Positions 30,868 to 39,204 of a DNA stretch of 64,000 nucleotides are shown here, piece after piece. Every line of letters begins with the position of its first letter. Position 1 is the stretch's first letter. The notes beneath the pieces are model-generated. The model searched no databases, had not been told where the DNA came from, and was given only the letters and a program-made list of their open reading frames with translations. Both the position numbers and the translations under genes were made by a program. The stretch covers positions 1,798,001-1,862,000 of the forward strand of contig NZ_AP027058.1 of the NCBI RefSeq assembly GCF_027925025.1, read 5' to 3'. This stretch comes from Limnohabitans sp. MORI2 (GTDB lineage Bacteria > Pseudomonadota > Gammaproteobacteria > Burkholderiales > Burkholderiaceae_C).

Positions 30868-31131
30868 TTACTTGCGCAGGCCCAACTTGGCGATCAGCGC
30901 GGTGTAACGGTCAGCATCTTTGGACTTGAGGTAGTCGAGCAATTTGCGACGACGGCTCACCATGCGCAACAAACCGCGACGACCGTGGTGGTCTTTGGCG
31001 TGTTGTTTGAAGTGAGGTGTGAGTTCGTTGATACGAGCAGTCAACAAAGCCACTTGGACTTCGGGGCTACCTGTATCGCCGGCTGAACGTGCGTTGTCTT
31101 TAACGACTTCTGCAATTTTTGCTGTCAACAT
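30868..31131 (-). CDS. rpsO: 30S ribosomal protein S15
   Basis: Primary 16S rRNA-binding protein of the central domain of the small subunit. The ATG at 31131 gives 87 aa (the frame is open upstream but that part is leader). [20 protein letters not shown] near residue 18-37 and [20 protein letters not shown] near 48-67 are the conserved rRNA contacts. AAGGAAAA lies upstream as the ribosome binding site. The family is usually autoregulated through its leader. Confidence 0.97.
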   Translation of the reverse strand: MLTAKIAEVVKDNARSAGDTGSPEVQVALLTARINELTPHFKQHAKDHHGRRGLLRMVSRRRKLLDYLKSKDADRYTALIAKLGLRK

Positions 31132-31217
31132 GGTTTTTTCCTTAAATATTTGACTTGCGTTGTACCGTGGAAGTTGGTGCAACGTGCTTTGCTTACCCCA
31201 AAAGGTAAAGCCCGCAG

Positions 31218-31247
31218 AGTATAGCAGGCACAGCCACCTTGGGCCAA
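31218..31247 (-). promoter_or_regulatory. Sigma-70 promoter for rpsO
   Basis: On the minus strand TTGGCC (31247-31242) and TATACT (31223-31218) are separated by 18 bases. This predicts a leader of about 80 nt before the rpsO ATG. It lies between the tsaD stop and rpsO, so rpsO-pnp can be transcribed on its own. Confidence 0.7.
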
Positions 31248-31257
31248 GAGGCCTGAA

Positions 31258-32298
31258 TCAGGCCAATTCAGCCAACGGCCAGCGGGGTTTGACGTCAAAG
31301 CTGTAGCGCGGCTGGGCTTGTGCCATGCCGCCCCCCCCGCTTTGCAAGCGCATGGCAGCCGCCATGGCAATCATGGCGCCGTTGTCGGTGCATAAATGGA
31401 GCTCGGGGTAATGCACGCGCACGCCACGCTTTTGGCATGCCGCATTGAGTTGCTCACGCAAATGTCGGTTGGCGCCTACACCACCTGCAACAACCAGCCG
31501 TTTCAAACCAGTTTCACGCAACGCAGTGAGTGATTTCTTCAAAAGCACCTCAACAATCGCAGCTTCGGTGGATGCGGCCAAGTCGGCCTTTCGCGCCTCA
31601 AAGTCATCGCCCAGTTTTTTGGCTTGAGTCATCACCGCAGTTTTGAGTCCCGCGAACGAAAAATCCAGATTCCCACTGTGCAGCAAGGGGCGCGGCAGCT
31701 TGAAAGCGTCAGGATCCCCCTGCTCAGCCAGCTTCGAGAGCGCTGGGCCACCGGGGTAACCCAAACCCATGAGCTTGGCCGACTTGTCAAACGCCTCACC
31801 CGCAGCGTCATCAATGGTTTCGCCCAGCAATTCGTAGCGCCCCACCCCGTCCACGCGCATGAGCTGCGTATGGCCACCAGACACCAACAGGGCGACAAAC
31901 GGAAACTCGGGCGGGTCTTCGCTCAAAAATGGGGACAGCAAATGACCTTCAAGATGATGCACACCCAGCACAGGCTTGTTCAAGGCCGCCCCCAAAGCGC
32001 AAGCCACGCCCGCCCCCACCAGCAAAGCGCCAGCCAAGCCGGGGCCACGGGTATAGGCCACCACATCCACATCTTGCAAACCGTGTTTTGCCTCAGCGAT
32101 TACCTCACGCGCCAGCGGAATGACGCGTCGAATATGGTCGCGACTGGCCAACTCAGGCACCACACCGCCATAAGCCACATGCATGGCCACTTGGCTATAC
32201 AGCGCGTGTGACAGCAAGGTGGGCACGGCTTGGCCATCTGAACGGACCAGCGCCACACCCGTTTCGTCGCAAGAAGATTCAATACCGAGGATCAACAT
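31258..32298 (-). CDS. tsaD: tRNA N6-adenosine threonylcarbamoyltransferase TsaD
   Basis: Transfers threonylcarbamoyl to A37 of tRNA in the TsaBDE complex (TsaE is at 3482). The 346-aa product has an ASKHA fold with [15 protein letters not shown] at the N-terminus, the metal-binding [12 protein letters not shown] near residue 109-120, and [11 protein letters not shown] run of eight G on the coding strand (31331-31338) encodes GGGG close to the C-terminus; one-base slippage would replace the last 23 or so residues. It is divergent from ybiB. Confidence 0.97.
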   Translation of the reverse strand: MLILGIESSCDETGVALVRSDGQAVPTLLSHALYSQVAMHVAYGGVVPELASRDHIRRVIPLAREVIAEAKHGLQDVDVVAYTRGPGLAGALLVGAGVACALGAALNKPVLGVHHLEGHLLSPFLSEDPPEFPFVALLVSGGHTQLMRVDGVGRYELLGETIDDAAGEAFDKSAKLMGLGYPGGPALSKLAEQGDPDAFKLPRPLLHSGNLDFSFAGLKTAVMTQAKKLGDDFEARKADLAASTEAAIVEVLLKKSLTALRETGLKRLVVAGGVGANRHLREQLNAACQKRGVRVHYPELHLCTDNGAMIAMAAAMRLQSGGGGMAQAQPRYSFDVKPRWPLAELA

Positions 32299-32320
32299 AA
32301 GCGCCAGAGTTTATGTGCAC

Positions 32321-32349
32321 TTGATTGACCATATAGCCATAAGTTATCA
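32321..32349 (+). promoter_or_regulatory. Possible promoter for ybiB-cobA
   Basis: TTGATT (32321-32326) and TTATCA (32344-32349) are 17 bases apart, ending 21 bases before the ybiB ATG. The elements are imperfect and the predicted leader would be very short. It lies in the 72-bp divergent gap with tsaD. Confidence 0.35.
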
Positions 32350-32370
32350 AGCCTGCGAGACAATCGCCGC

Positions 32371-33273
32371 ATGAGCATCAGCCACTACATCAAAGAAATC
32401 GGCCGCGGACGCGATGGCGCACGCGCGCTCGATCGTGCGCAAGCCGCTGATTTGATGGGCCAAATTTTGGATGGACAGGTCAGCGATATAGAGCTGGGTG
32501 CTTTTTGCCTGGCCATGCGCATCAAAGGCGAAACCGACCAAGAGATGGCCGGTTTTTTAGATGCCACGCATGCACGACTCCAGCTGATCAGCGCTGCATC
32601 TCCTGTCGTGGTGCTACCCAGCTACAACGGCGCACGCAAACTGCCGGTACTCACACCACTGCTGGCACATCTGCTGGCTCGTGAAGGTCTGGCCGTGGTG
32701 ATGCACGGCACCCCCACCGAATCCACGCGAGTGACGAGCCAAGATGTACTCACCGCCATGGGCGTGACAAGTCTTAGCCAGCCTCGACCCGTCAACGCGG
32801 GCGAGGTGGTGTTTGTGCCCACGGAAGTACTGTGCCCTGGACTCAAGCGCTTGCTTGACGTACGACGCGTCGTCGGACTGCGCAACCCTGCGCACAGCTT
32901 GGTCAAACTGATGAACCCCACCACAGCAGCCGATGCTTTGCTGGTGAGCAGCTACACCCACCCCGAATACGCTATTTCGATGGCGGCGACGTTTGAGCTC
33001 ACAGGCGCACGCGCTCTGCTGCTGCGCGGCACTGAAGGCGAAGTGGTGGCCGATGCACGCCGCACGCCGCAAATGGACGCCTTTTTGCGCGGCACACGCA
33101 CACCTTTGGTGGAGCCCCAACCAGGCTCACTCACCAAACTGCCAGAGTTACCCACTGAAATAGATGCGGCCAGCACCGCTCGTTACACGCAAGCCGTACT
33201 CAATGACAAATTGCCAGTACCTGCACCGTTGACCGCACAAGCCCAAGCGGTGATGAAAGCCTTGAGCCTTTGA
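32371..33273 (+). CDS. ybiB: YbiB-type DNA-binding protein (TrpD2 family)
   Basis: A 300-aa homologue of the glycosyltransferase-3 fold of anthranilate phosphoribosyltransferase. The N-terminal helical domain (DRAQAADLMGQILDGQVSDI, residue 22-41) is typical, as is VLPSYNGARKLPVLTPLLA near 81-99. YbiB/TrpD2 proteins lack the phosphoribosyltransferase active-site glycine loop and were shown in E. coli to bind DNA or RNA without sequence specificity. The stop is followed 2 bases later by the cobA start. Confidence 0.85.
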   Translation: MSISHYIKEIGRGRDGARALDRAQAADLMGQILDGQVSDIELGAFCLAMRIKGETDQEMAGFLDATHARLQLISAASPVVVLPSYNGARKLPVLTPLLAHLLAREGLAVVMHGTPTESTRVTSQDVLTAMGVTSLSQPRPVNAGEVVFVPTEVLCPGLKRLLDVRRVVGLRNPAHSLVKLMNPTTAADALLVSSYTHPEYAISMAATFELTGARALLLRGTEGEVVADARRTPQMDAFLRGTRTPLVEPQPGSLTKLPELPTEIDAASTARYTQAVLNDKLPVPAPLTAQAQAVMKALSL

Positions 33274-33275
33274 CC

Positions 33276-34058
33276 ATGACGCACACATTTCAACCCCATG
33301 TCACCCTCGTCGGCGCTGGCCCAGGCGACCCAGAGCTGTTGACACTCAAAGCCGTCAAAGCCATTGCCGCTGCCACCGTGTTGTTGGTAGACGATTTGGT
33401 GAGTGACGCCATCACGGCACACGCATCTCCCAATGCACGCATCATTCATGTAGGTAAGCGCGGGGGCTGTCAATCAACGCCACAAGCCTTTATTGAAAAG
33501 CTCATGGCGCAAGAAGCACTGGCTGGCGAAACCGTGGTGCGCCTCAAGGGCGGCGACCCCTTCATCTTTGGTCGCGGTGGCGAAGAGGTCGAACACCTGC
33601 AAGCCCAAGGCATTGCTGTCACCGTCATCAACGGCATCACCTCCGGCTTGGCCGGTGTCACGTCACTGGGCATTCCCCTTACCCACCGCGAACACGCGCA
33701 CGGCGTGGTGTTCATCACAGGCCACGCCAAGCAAGACGCAGCAGACGGTGTGGACTGGGTTGCACTCGGTCGCACTGCGCAACAAGCCAAGCTCACCTTA
33801 GTCGTCTACATGGGCGTGAGCGGTGCCGCACATTTGCAAGAGACGCTGTTGCAAAGCATGCGAGCAGACACGCCTGTCGCCGTCATTCATCAAGTGAGCC
33901 TACCCACACAACGCCATGTGGTGTGCGAGCTGCAGCAACTGCATGCCACCATCGTTCGTGAATCGTTAGCCAGTCCATCGGTGATCGTCGTAGGCGATGT
34001 GTTCAAAGGGCTATTGGCCATGCAAAGCAAAGCGGCGCTGCAAGCGTCTGCTGGATGA
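33276..34058 (+). CDS. cobA: Uroporphyrinogen-III C-methyltransferase
   Basis: SAM-dependent enzyme that methylates uroporphyrinogen III at C2 and C7 to precorrin-2, entry to siroheme and cobalamin. The ATG at 33276 gives 260 aa. Family motifs are LVGAGPGDPELLTLKA near residue 11-26 and VRLKGGDPFIFGRGGEE near 88-104, then GITSGLAG. It lacks the CysG oxidase/ferrochelatase domain, so it is the single-function form. It is co-transcribed with ybiB. Confidence 0.95.
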   Translation: MTHTFQPHVTLVGAGPGDPELLTLKAVKAIAAATVLLVDDLVSDAITAHASPNARIIHVGKRGGCQSTPQAFIEKLMAQEALAGETVVRLKGGDPFIFGRGGEEVEHLQAQGIAVTVINGITSGLAGVTSLGIPLTHREHAHGVVFITGHAKQDAADGVDWVALGRTAQQAKLTLVVYMGVSGAAHLQETLLQSMRADTPVAVIHQVSLPTQRHVVCELQQLHATIVRESLASPSVIVVGDVFKGLLAMQSKAALQASAG

Positions 34059-34078
34059 GTGCACACTAAACTCGCCGC

Positions 34079-35332
34079 ATGAAGACTTTTGATGTTGTGA
34101 TTGTGGGCGCAGGTGCTGCCGGTTTGTTTTGTGCAGGCGTCGCGGCACAACAGGGCTTGCAAGTGCTCATCCTCGACCACAGCGAAAAAGTGGCAGAGAA
34201 AATTCGCATCTCTGGCGGTGGCCGCAGCAATTTCACCAACCGTGACATCGATGTGCGCGCGCCCCACAAACACTTTGTGGGCGACAACCCGCAGTTTTGC
34301 CGCAGCGCCTTGTCGCGCTACACGCCGCAAGACTTCATCGGCTTGATGCAGCAACACAGCATCCCGTTTGAAGAAAAACACAAAGGTCAGTTGTTTTGCC
34401 AGCGCTCTGCCGAAGACCTGATTCAAATGCTCTTGGCCGAATGCAACGGCTCAGCCAACGGCGGCAGCGTCACGCGCTGGCAGCCTTGCAGCCTCAAAGC
34501 CATTCGCTACTCAGACGCCGCACCCCAAACGCAACGCTACGACGTCGACACTTCACAAGGGGTCATCCAGACAAGCGCAGTGGTGATTGCAACCGGCGGG
34601 CTGTCCATTCCAAAAATTGGTGCGACCGACATTGGCTACCGAGTCGCCAAGCAATTCACCCTGCGTGTGGTTGAACCTCGCCCAGGACTGGTGCCCCTCA
34701 CCTTTGACGACAAAGCTTGGGCACCATACGCACAGCTCTCCGGCCTCTCTCTCCCGGTGCGCATCGAAACTGGGGCCAAGAAAGCCCTGCAAAGTTTTGA
34801 CGAAGATTTGCTCTTCACCCACCGCGGCTTGTCGGGACCGGGTGTGCTGCAAATCTCCAGCTACTGGCAAGCAGGCACTGACATACGCATCAACCTAGCG
34901 CCCGAAATCGATCTGCAAGAAGCGCTGATGACCGCCAAACAGCAGTCTAAAAAACGCATCGCCAACGAGCTCAACGCTTGGGGGGTGCCCTCGCGCTTGG
35001 CCGACACTTGGACAAGTCAAGATTCGGCATGGCAACGCCCCGTGATTGAAGCCAGCGACAAGGCACTGAACCAACTCGCCGAGCGTTTGAGCCGTTGGTC
35101 GCTCACCCCCACGGGCACTGAGGGCTACAAAAAAGCCGAAGTTACCGTGGGCGGCGTGGACACCCGTGATTTATCCCAGCAAACCATGGAATCCAAGCAG
35201 CCAGGCCTGTATTTCATCGGTGAAGTGGTCGACATCACCGGCTGGCTGGGCGGCTACAACTTCCAGTGGGCGTGGTCTAGCGCCCATGCCTGCGCAAAAG
35301 CCCTGGGCGAGCGTTTGAAATCGGCGGTTTAG
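34079..35332 (+). CDS. BaiN/RdsA (HI0933) family flavoprotein
   Basis: A 417-aa FAD-dependent oxidoreductase of the HI0933-like family. The dinucleotide motif VGAGAAGLFCAG is at residue 9-20, and KIRISGGGRSNFTN near 41-54 is the family signature. FTHRGLSGPGVLQIS near 242-256 and GEVVDITGWLGGYNFQWAW near 378-396 mark the C-terminal FAD site. In gut bacteria a relative (BaiN) acts on bile-acid intermediates, which is unlikely to apply here; the substrate is unknown. The rpsU promoter lies in its 3' end. Confidence 0.9.
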   Translation: MKTFDVVIVGAGAAGLFCAGVAAQQGLQVLILDHSEKVAEKIRISGGGRSNFTNRDIDVRAPHKHFVGDNPQFCRSALSRYTPQDFIGLMQQHSIPFEEKHKGQLFCQRSAEDLIQMLLAECNGSANGGSVTRWQPCSLKAIRYSDAAPQTQRYDVDTSQGVIQTSAVVIATGGLSIPKIGATDIGYRVAKQFTLRVVEPRPGLVPLTFDDKAWAPYAQLSGLSLPVRIETGAKKALQSFDEDLLFTHRGLSGPGVLQISSYWQAGTDIRINLAPEIDLQEALMTAKQQSKKRIANELNAWGVPSRLADTWTSQDSAWQRPVIEASDKALNQLAERLSRWSLTPTGTEGYKKAEVTVGGVDTRDLSQQTMESKQPGLYFIGEVVDITGWLGGYNFQWAWSSAHACAKALGERLKSAV

Positions 35333-35342
35333 TCGCTATAAT
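35315..35342 (+). promoter_or_regulatory. Sigma-70 promoter for rpsU-yqeY
   Basis: TTGAAA (35315-35320) and a perfect TATAAT (35337-35342) are separated by 16 bases. The promoter overlaps the last codons of the upstream flavoprotein gene. Transcription would start near 35350, leaving a leader of about 118 nt before rpsU. Confidence 0.8.
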
Positions 35343-35362
35343 CTTGGTCTTTGCTGGCAAAT

Positions 35363-35393
35363 CCCCAACGGCCTGATCAACTTAATGTTGGGG
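35363..35393 (+). promoter_or_regulatory. Stem-loop in the rpsU 5' leader
   Basis: A perfect 7-bp inverted repeat (CCCCAAC / GTTGGGG) encloses 17 bases. It sits about 15 nt into the predicted leader and 75 nt before the rpsU ATG. A GAACACC direct repeat follows (35392-35398 and near 35431). I recall no named RNA family for it. A role in S21 autoregulation is only a guess. Confidence 0.5.
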
Positions 35394-35467
35394 AACACCG
35401 CAGTTAAGGCGCTTGGGCCCGATCTTCCCGAACACCCTCTGGCTGCACAATTTGGAAACTTTTGGTA

Positions 35468-35680
35468 ATGACCACCATCCGTGTAAAAGAAAACGAACCG
35501 TTTGACGTCGCTCTGCGTCGCTTCAAGCGCACCATTGAAAAATTGGGTCTGTTGACCGACTTGCGCGCTCGCGAGTTCTACGAGAAGCCAACCGCTGAAC
35601 GTAAACGCAAAAAAGCAGCAGCCGTGAAACGCAACTACAAGCGCATCCGCAGCATGCAGTTGCCCAAGAAGCTGTACTAA
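35468..35680 (+). CDS. rpsU: 30S ribosomal protein S21
   Basis: Small basic protein of the 30S platform that helps mRNA docking. The ATG at 35468 gives 70 aa; the TTG at 35462 is rejected. [17 protein letters not shown] (residue 6-22) and [20 protein letters not shown] (residue 37-56) are conserved. It has a clear promoter, a leader hairpin and its own terminator, so rpsU is mostly monocistronic. Confidence 0.97.
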   Translation: MTTIRVKENEPFDVALRRFKRTIEKLGLLTDLRAREFYEKPTAERKRKKAAAVKRNYKRIRSMQLPKKLY

Positions 35681-35694
35681 GCAGCCTCTGCCCC

Positions 35695-35733
35695 AAAAAA
35701 GCTCGCTAGGGACGCCTCAGCGGGCTTTTTTTT
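35695..35733 (+). terminator. Terminator after rpsU
   Basis: AAAAAAGCTCGCT pairs with AGCGGGCTTTTTT through one G·U pair, with an inner AGG/CCT extension and eight T at the end. It lies 15 bp past the rpsU stop and 30 bp before yqeY. Partial read-through probably expresses yqeY. Confidence 0.88.
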
Positions 35734-35762
35734 CGAATCATTTTTCCCTGTAGGAACACACC

Positions 35763-36209
35763 ATGAGCCTCAAAGCACAAATCACCGAAGACATGAAAAC
35801 CGCCATGCGCGCCAAAGACAGCGTGCGCTTGGGCACCATCCGCTTGCTGCAAGCCGCGATGAAGCAAAAAGAAGTCGACGAGCGCGTGGAGTTGGACGAC
35901 GCCATGGTGATCGCCATCGTGGACAAGCTGATCAAGCAACGCAAAGACTCTGTGGCAGCTTACGTCAGCGCTGGTCGCCAAGATTTGGCCGATGTGGAAA
36001 CTGCAGAGATGAAAGTGCTGGAGGTGTATTTGCCTCAGCGTTTGAGCGCCGAAGAAATCACAGCCGCCGTGAAGGCCATCGTGGCTGAAGTGGGCGCTGC
36101 GGGCCCTGGCGATATGGGTAAAGTCATGGGTGCTGTGAAGGCACAGTTGGCCGGTAAGGCGGATATGGGACTGGTGTCTGCTGCTGTTAAGACTGCGTTG
36201 GCAGGCTAA
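35763..36209 (+). CDS. yqeY: GatB/YqeY domain-containing protein
   Basis: A 148-aa product with the YqeY fold related to the tail domain of GatB (tRNA-dependent amidotransferase). MKTAMRAKDSVRLGTIRLL at residue 11-29, QRKDSVAAYVSAGRQDLA near 59-76 and the GDMGKVMGAVK block near 115-125 are typical. In related genomes rpsU-yqeY continues into dnaG and rpoD; here the cluster stops and an unrelated gene faces it. Function remains unproven. Confidence 0.92.
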   Translation: MSLKAQITEDMKTAMRAKDSVRLGTIRLLQAAMKQKEVDERVELDDAMVIAIVDKLIKQRKDSVAAYVSAGRQDLADVETAEMKVLEVYLPQRLSAEEITAAVKAIVAEVGAAGPGDMGKVMGAVKAQLAGKADMGLVSAAVKTALAG

Positions 36210-36242
36210 GTCTTCGCTGCTCTTGCTTAACTGTTGTGGCTT

Positions 36243-36344
36243 GGGGTGACGAACTCCCCTGCTCTTACTGTTGACGGGTCTAGGCCCCCGCAATCCGTAG
36301 CGACATTCTGAGCGCAGCGAAGAGGAGCCTAGGGCAGTCACGCC
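36243..36344. repeat. Candidate palindromic intergenic element
   Basis: The 191-bp gap between yqeY and pmbA holds a stretch with imperfect inverted ends (GGGGTGAC at 36243-36250, GTCACGCC at 36337-36344). Two internal CTAGG-containing arms and short complementary G/C tracts are also present. No open frame, promoter or classical terminator stands out. It resembles dispersed REP/MITE-like elements, but no second copy is present in the window. Confidence 0.4.
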
Positions 36345-36400
36345 ACACCGCATTCGCGCCTCAGCAAACTACAAAACCAAAACGCACCGAGCAAAGAAAA

Positions 36401-37789
36401 TTAGCTACCCGCCACCTTCATGCGATTGATCAACACAGAACCAATCGTCTTGGCACCCATCGTGTAAGCATCCGAACCAATGGCCTCAATGCCTTGGAAC
36501 ATGTCCTTCATATTCCCCGCGATGGTGATCTCTTGCACGGGATAGGCAATGCGGCCGTTCTCCACCCAAAAGCCGCTGGCTCCGCGTGAATAGTCGCCCG
36601 TCACGTAGTTCACGCCTTGGCCCATCAGCTCAATCACCAACAAACCCGTGCCCAGTTTTTGCAGCATGGCATCCAAATCATCCGTGCTTTGGGTCAAGCG
36701 TGAAGACATCACCAAGTTGTGCGAACCACCTGAGTTGCCCGTGGTGGGCATGCCCAACTTGCGCGCGGTGTAGCTGCTGAGGAAATAACCTTCCACACGG
36801 CCAGCGTCCACCACGCGGCGTGCGCGAGTAGTCACACCTTCATCGTCGAACGGCGAGCTGCCTTTGCCACGCATGACAAAGGGATCTTCGTAAATATCGA
36901 TGTGTTTAGGAAACACAGTCTTGCCCAACGAGTCGAGCAAGAACGTGCTCTTGCGGTACAACGCACCGCCACTCACCGCTTGTACAAAACCGCCCAACAG
37001 ACCCGCCGCCACAGGTGCTTCAAACAACACGGGGCATTCGACGGTTGCAATCTTGCGTGACTTCAAACGGCTCAGGGCACGTTCTGCAGCGTAGCGCCCT
37101 ACCGCTTCGGGTGAAGCCAACTCACTGGCATTGCGCATGGAGCTGTACCACGCGTCGCGCTGCATGCCGTCGCCCTTGCCTGCAATGGGTGCCACCGAAA
37201 TCGTGTGGCGCGAACTGGCGTAGCCACCACGAAAACCGTGGGTGTGTGCGCTGAAAAAATGACTTTGTTGGGCCGACACTGCAGCGCCTTCGCTGTTGGT
37301 GATGCGTTTGTCGGTTTGCATGGCCGCCGCTTCGCAACGCAGAGCCAGCGTTGCTGCATCGGCACTGGTGATGTTCCATGGGTGGAACAAATCCAAATCA
37401 GGATGATGCTGGGCAATGTCTTTCTCGTCAGGCAAGCCAGCCACTGGGTCTTCCGCTGTAAAACGGGCAATGTCGTAAGCCGCTTGTACCGTGCGCTCAA
37501 TCGCGGCTTGCGAGAAATCAGAGGTGTTGGCATTGCCTCGGCGGTGGCCCAAGTAAACCGTCACGCCCAGCGACTTATCACGGTTGCGCTCGACGTTTTC
37601 TAGCTCGCCTTTGCGCACCGACACGCTCAAACCACAACCTTCGGAAGCATCCGCACCGGCATCGGTGGCACCTAGTTTTTTGGCATGCTTCAAAGCTGCA
37701 TCCACCAGCGATTCGAAGTGCTCGCGGCTGTAACTGAAACCTTGGGCAGGCGTGTGGGATGAGGCTTGGGGTTTGGCGGCTTTGGTCAT
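36401..37789 (-). CDS. pmbA: Metalloprotease PmbA (TldE), TldD/TldE system
   Basis: Subunit of the TldD/TldE protease that processes unfolded or small peptides such as microcin B17 and CcdA antitoxin. The ATG at 37789 gives 462 aa. LGVTVYLGHRRGNANTSDFS near residue 76-95 and SPFDDEGVTTRARRVVDAG near 305-323 are family blocks, then GNSGGSHNL. PmbA/TldE carries no metal motif of its own; the partner TldD, which holds HExxxH, is not in this window. Confidence 0.94.
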   Translation of the reverse strand: MTKAAKPQASSHTPAQGFSYSREHFESLVDAALKHAKKLGATDAGADASEGCGLSVSVRKGELENVERNRDKSLGVTVYLGHRRGNANTSDFSQAAIERTVQAAYDIARFTAEDPVAGLPDEKDIAQHHPDLDLFHPWNITSADAATLALRCEAAAMQTDKRITNSEGAAVSAQQSHFFSAHTHGFRGGYASSRHTISVAPIAGKGDGMQRDAWYSSMRNASELASPEAVGRYAAERALSRLKSRKIATVECPVLFEAPVAAGLLGGFVQAVSGGALYRKSTFLLDSLGKTVFPKHIDIYEDPFVMRGKGSSPFDDEGVTTRARRVVDAGRVEGYFLSSYTARKLGMPTTGNSGGSHNLVMSSRLTQSTDDLDAMLQKLGTGLLVIELMGQGVNYVTGDYSRGASGFWVENGRIAYPVQEITIAGNMKDMFQGIEAIGSDAYTMGAKTIGSVLINRMKVAGS

Positions 37790-37867
37790 ATCGGCGGCTA
37801 TGATACTTGTCACAGCGTTTGCCCTTTGCACTGAGGGACAAACCGACCTATTTCAAGCTCCTCATTT

Positions 37868-38542
37868 ATGTCACGCAAACCCAAAAAAGGCTACTTTGTC
37901 AAAGGCATGTTCGTGGCCGAAGGCAGCGAACTCGACCTCGAACTCAAAGCCGAACTCAGAGGCACAGAGGGTAAAACCCGGACTGACCGCAAAAAAGACA
38001 GCGATGGCCGTCAAGAGTTAGGCGTTGAGCTGCTCACGCTGCGCAATGACCTCACCGAGCGCCTGCATGCCCAAGGCCATATGACCGACCTGCTGCGCGA
38101 AGCACTGGCCGAAGCCCGTCGCATCACCAACTTTGAAGGCAAGCGCCGTCAAATGCAGTACGTGGGCAAGCTTATGCGCAAACTCAGCGACGAATCGATT
38201 GAGGCGGTCAAAGACGCCTTGAACGAGCAACGCATGGGCAGCACCAAAGACACCTTGGCACTGCACTTGGCTGAAAGCTGGCGTGACCGCCTGATGGCCG
38301 AAGACACGGCCTTACAAGAATGGATGAACGAATACCCCAGCACCGACAGCCAACAGCTGCGTGCATTGGTACGCCAAGCCCGCAAAGACGATGTCACCAC
38401 CAAGGCCGACATTGCCAAAGGCTTGCTGCCACGTCAAAGCCGTTCGTACCGTGAGATTTTTCAACTCATCAAAGAACAGCTCAACTTGGTAGAAGACGCA
38501 TTGCACACGCCAGAAGAAGACGAAGAAAGCTACAAGCCATGA
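37868..38542 (+). CDS. darP: Ribosome biogenesis factor DarP (YjgA)
   Basis: A 224-aa protein of the DUF615 family, which binds late 50S precursors and the peptidyl-transferase region during maturation. KRRQMQYVGKLMRKLSDE near residue 91-108 is the hallmark, with ELLTLRNDLTERL before it and RALVRQARKD near 165-174. It is divergent from pmbA, an order that is usual in proteobacteria. The stop overlaps the mog start (ATGA). Confidence 0.94.
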   Translation: MSRKPKKGYFVKGMFVAEGSELDLELKAELRGTEGKTRTDRKKDSDGRQELGVELLTLRNDLTERLHAQGHMTDLLREALAEARRITNFEGKRRQMQYVGKLMRKLSDESIEAVKDALNEQRMGSTKDTLALHLAESWRDRLMAEDTALQEWMNEYPSTDSQQLRALVRQARKDDVTTKADIAKGLLPRQSRSYREIFQLIKEQLNLVEDALHTPEEDEESYKP

Positions 38543-39159
38543 CTGACACCACCTTGCCCACCCCCGATGCCCGTTGTGACACCATCAAGGTGGGCATCGT
38601 GTCCATCAGCGACCGCGCATCCAGCGGCACGTATGAAGACAAAGGCCTACCCGCCTTGCGTGATTGGTTAGGCCAAGCCTTGTACAACCCGATTGAATAC
38701 GTTGAGCGCCTGATTCCTGACGAGCAAGCCACCATCAGCCAAGCACTCATTGAGCTGGTTGATGCAGGTTGTAATTTGGTGTTGACCACCGGCGGTACAG
38801 GCCCCGCCAAGCGCGACGTGACACCCGAAGCCACACTGGCTGTGGCTCACAAAGAAATGCCAGGCTTTGGCGAACAAATGCGCCAAGTGAGTTTGAAGTT
38901 TGTGCCCACCGCTATCTTGTCGCGCCAAGTTGCGGTGATTCGCAATGAGACACTGATCATCAATCTGCCAGGCCAACCCAAATCCATCCAAGAAACTCTG
39001 GGCGGACTGAAAGATGCCGAGGGCAAGCAAATTGTGGACGGCGTATTCGCGGCAGTGCCCTATTGCATCGACTTGATCGGCGGCCCTTACATGGAAACGC
39101 GTGATGAGTTTTGCAAAGGCTGGCGACCCAAAACCGCGCTGAAGTCAAAGCGTGTGTAA
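38539..39159 (+). CDS. mog: Molybdopterin adenylyltransferase
   Basis: Adenylates molybdopterin before molybdate insertion in molybdenum-cofactor synthesis. The 206-aa product has VGIVSISDRASSGTYEDKG near residue 18-36 and the nucleotide-binding block LTTGGTGPAKRDVTPEAT near 80-97. INLPGQPKSIQETL is near 141. It is translationally coupled to darP and followed by a strong terminator. Confidence 0.94.
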   Translation: MTDTTLPTPDARCDTIKVGIVSISDRASSGTYEDKGLPALRDWLGQALYNPIEYVERLIPDEQATISQALIELVDAGCNLVLTTGGTGPAKRDVTPEATLAVAHKEMPGFGEQMRQVSLKFVPTAILSRQVAVIRNETLIINLPGQPKSIQETLGGLKDAEGKQIVDGVFAAVPYCIDLIGGPYMETRDEFCKGWRPKTALKSKRV

Positions 39160-39173
39160 CGTGATGCCCACAC

Positions 39174-39204
39174 AAAAAAGCCCGCTGAATCAGCGGGCTT
39201 TTTT
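39174..39204 (+). terminator. Bidirectional terminator between mog and a convergent gene
   Basis: A long stem of AAAAAAGCCCGCT with AGCGGGCTTTTTT has A and T runs on both sides, so it can stop transcripts from mog (plus) and from the cysE-associated gene (minus). It lies 14 bp past the mog stop. Confidence 0.9.

Noticed and set aside
35706..36353. Minus-strand frame of 215 aa across yqeY and the following gap
   Set aside because: It runs antisense to yqeY and through the rpsU terminator; no plausible start or domain.
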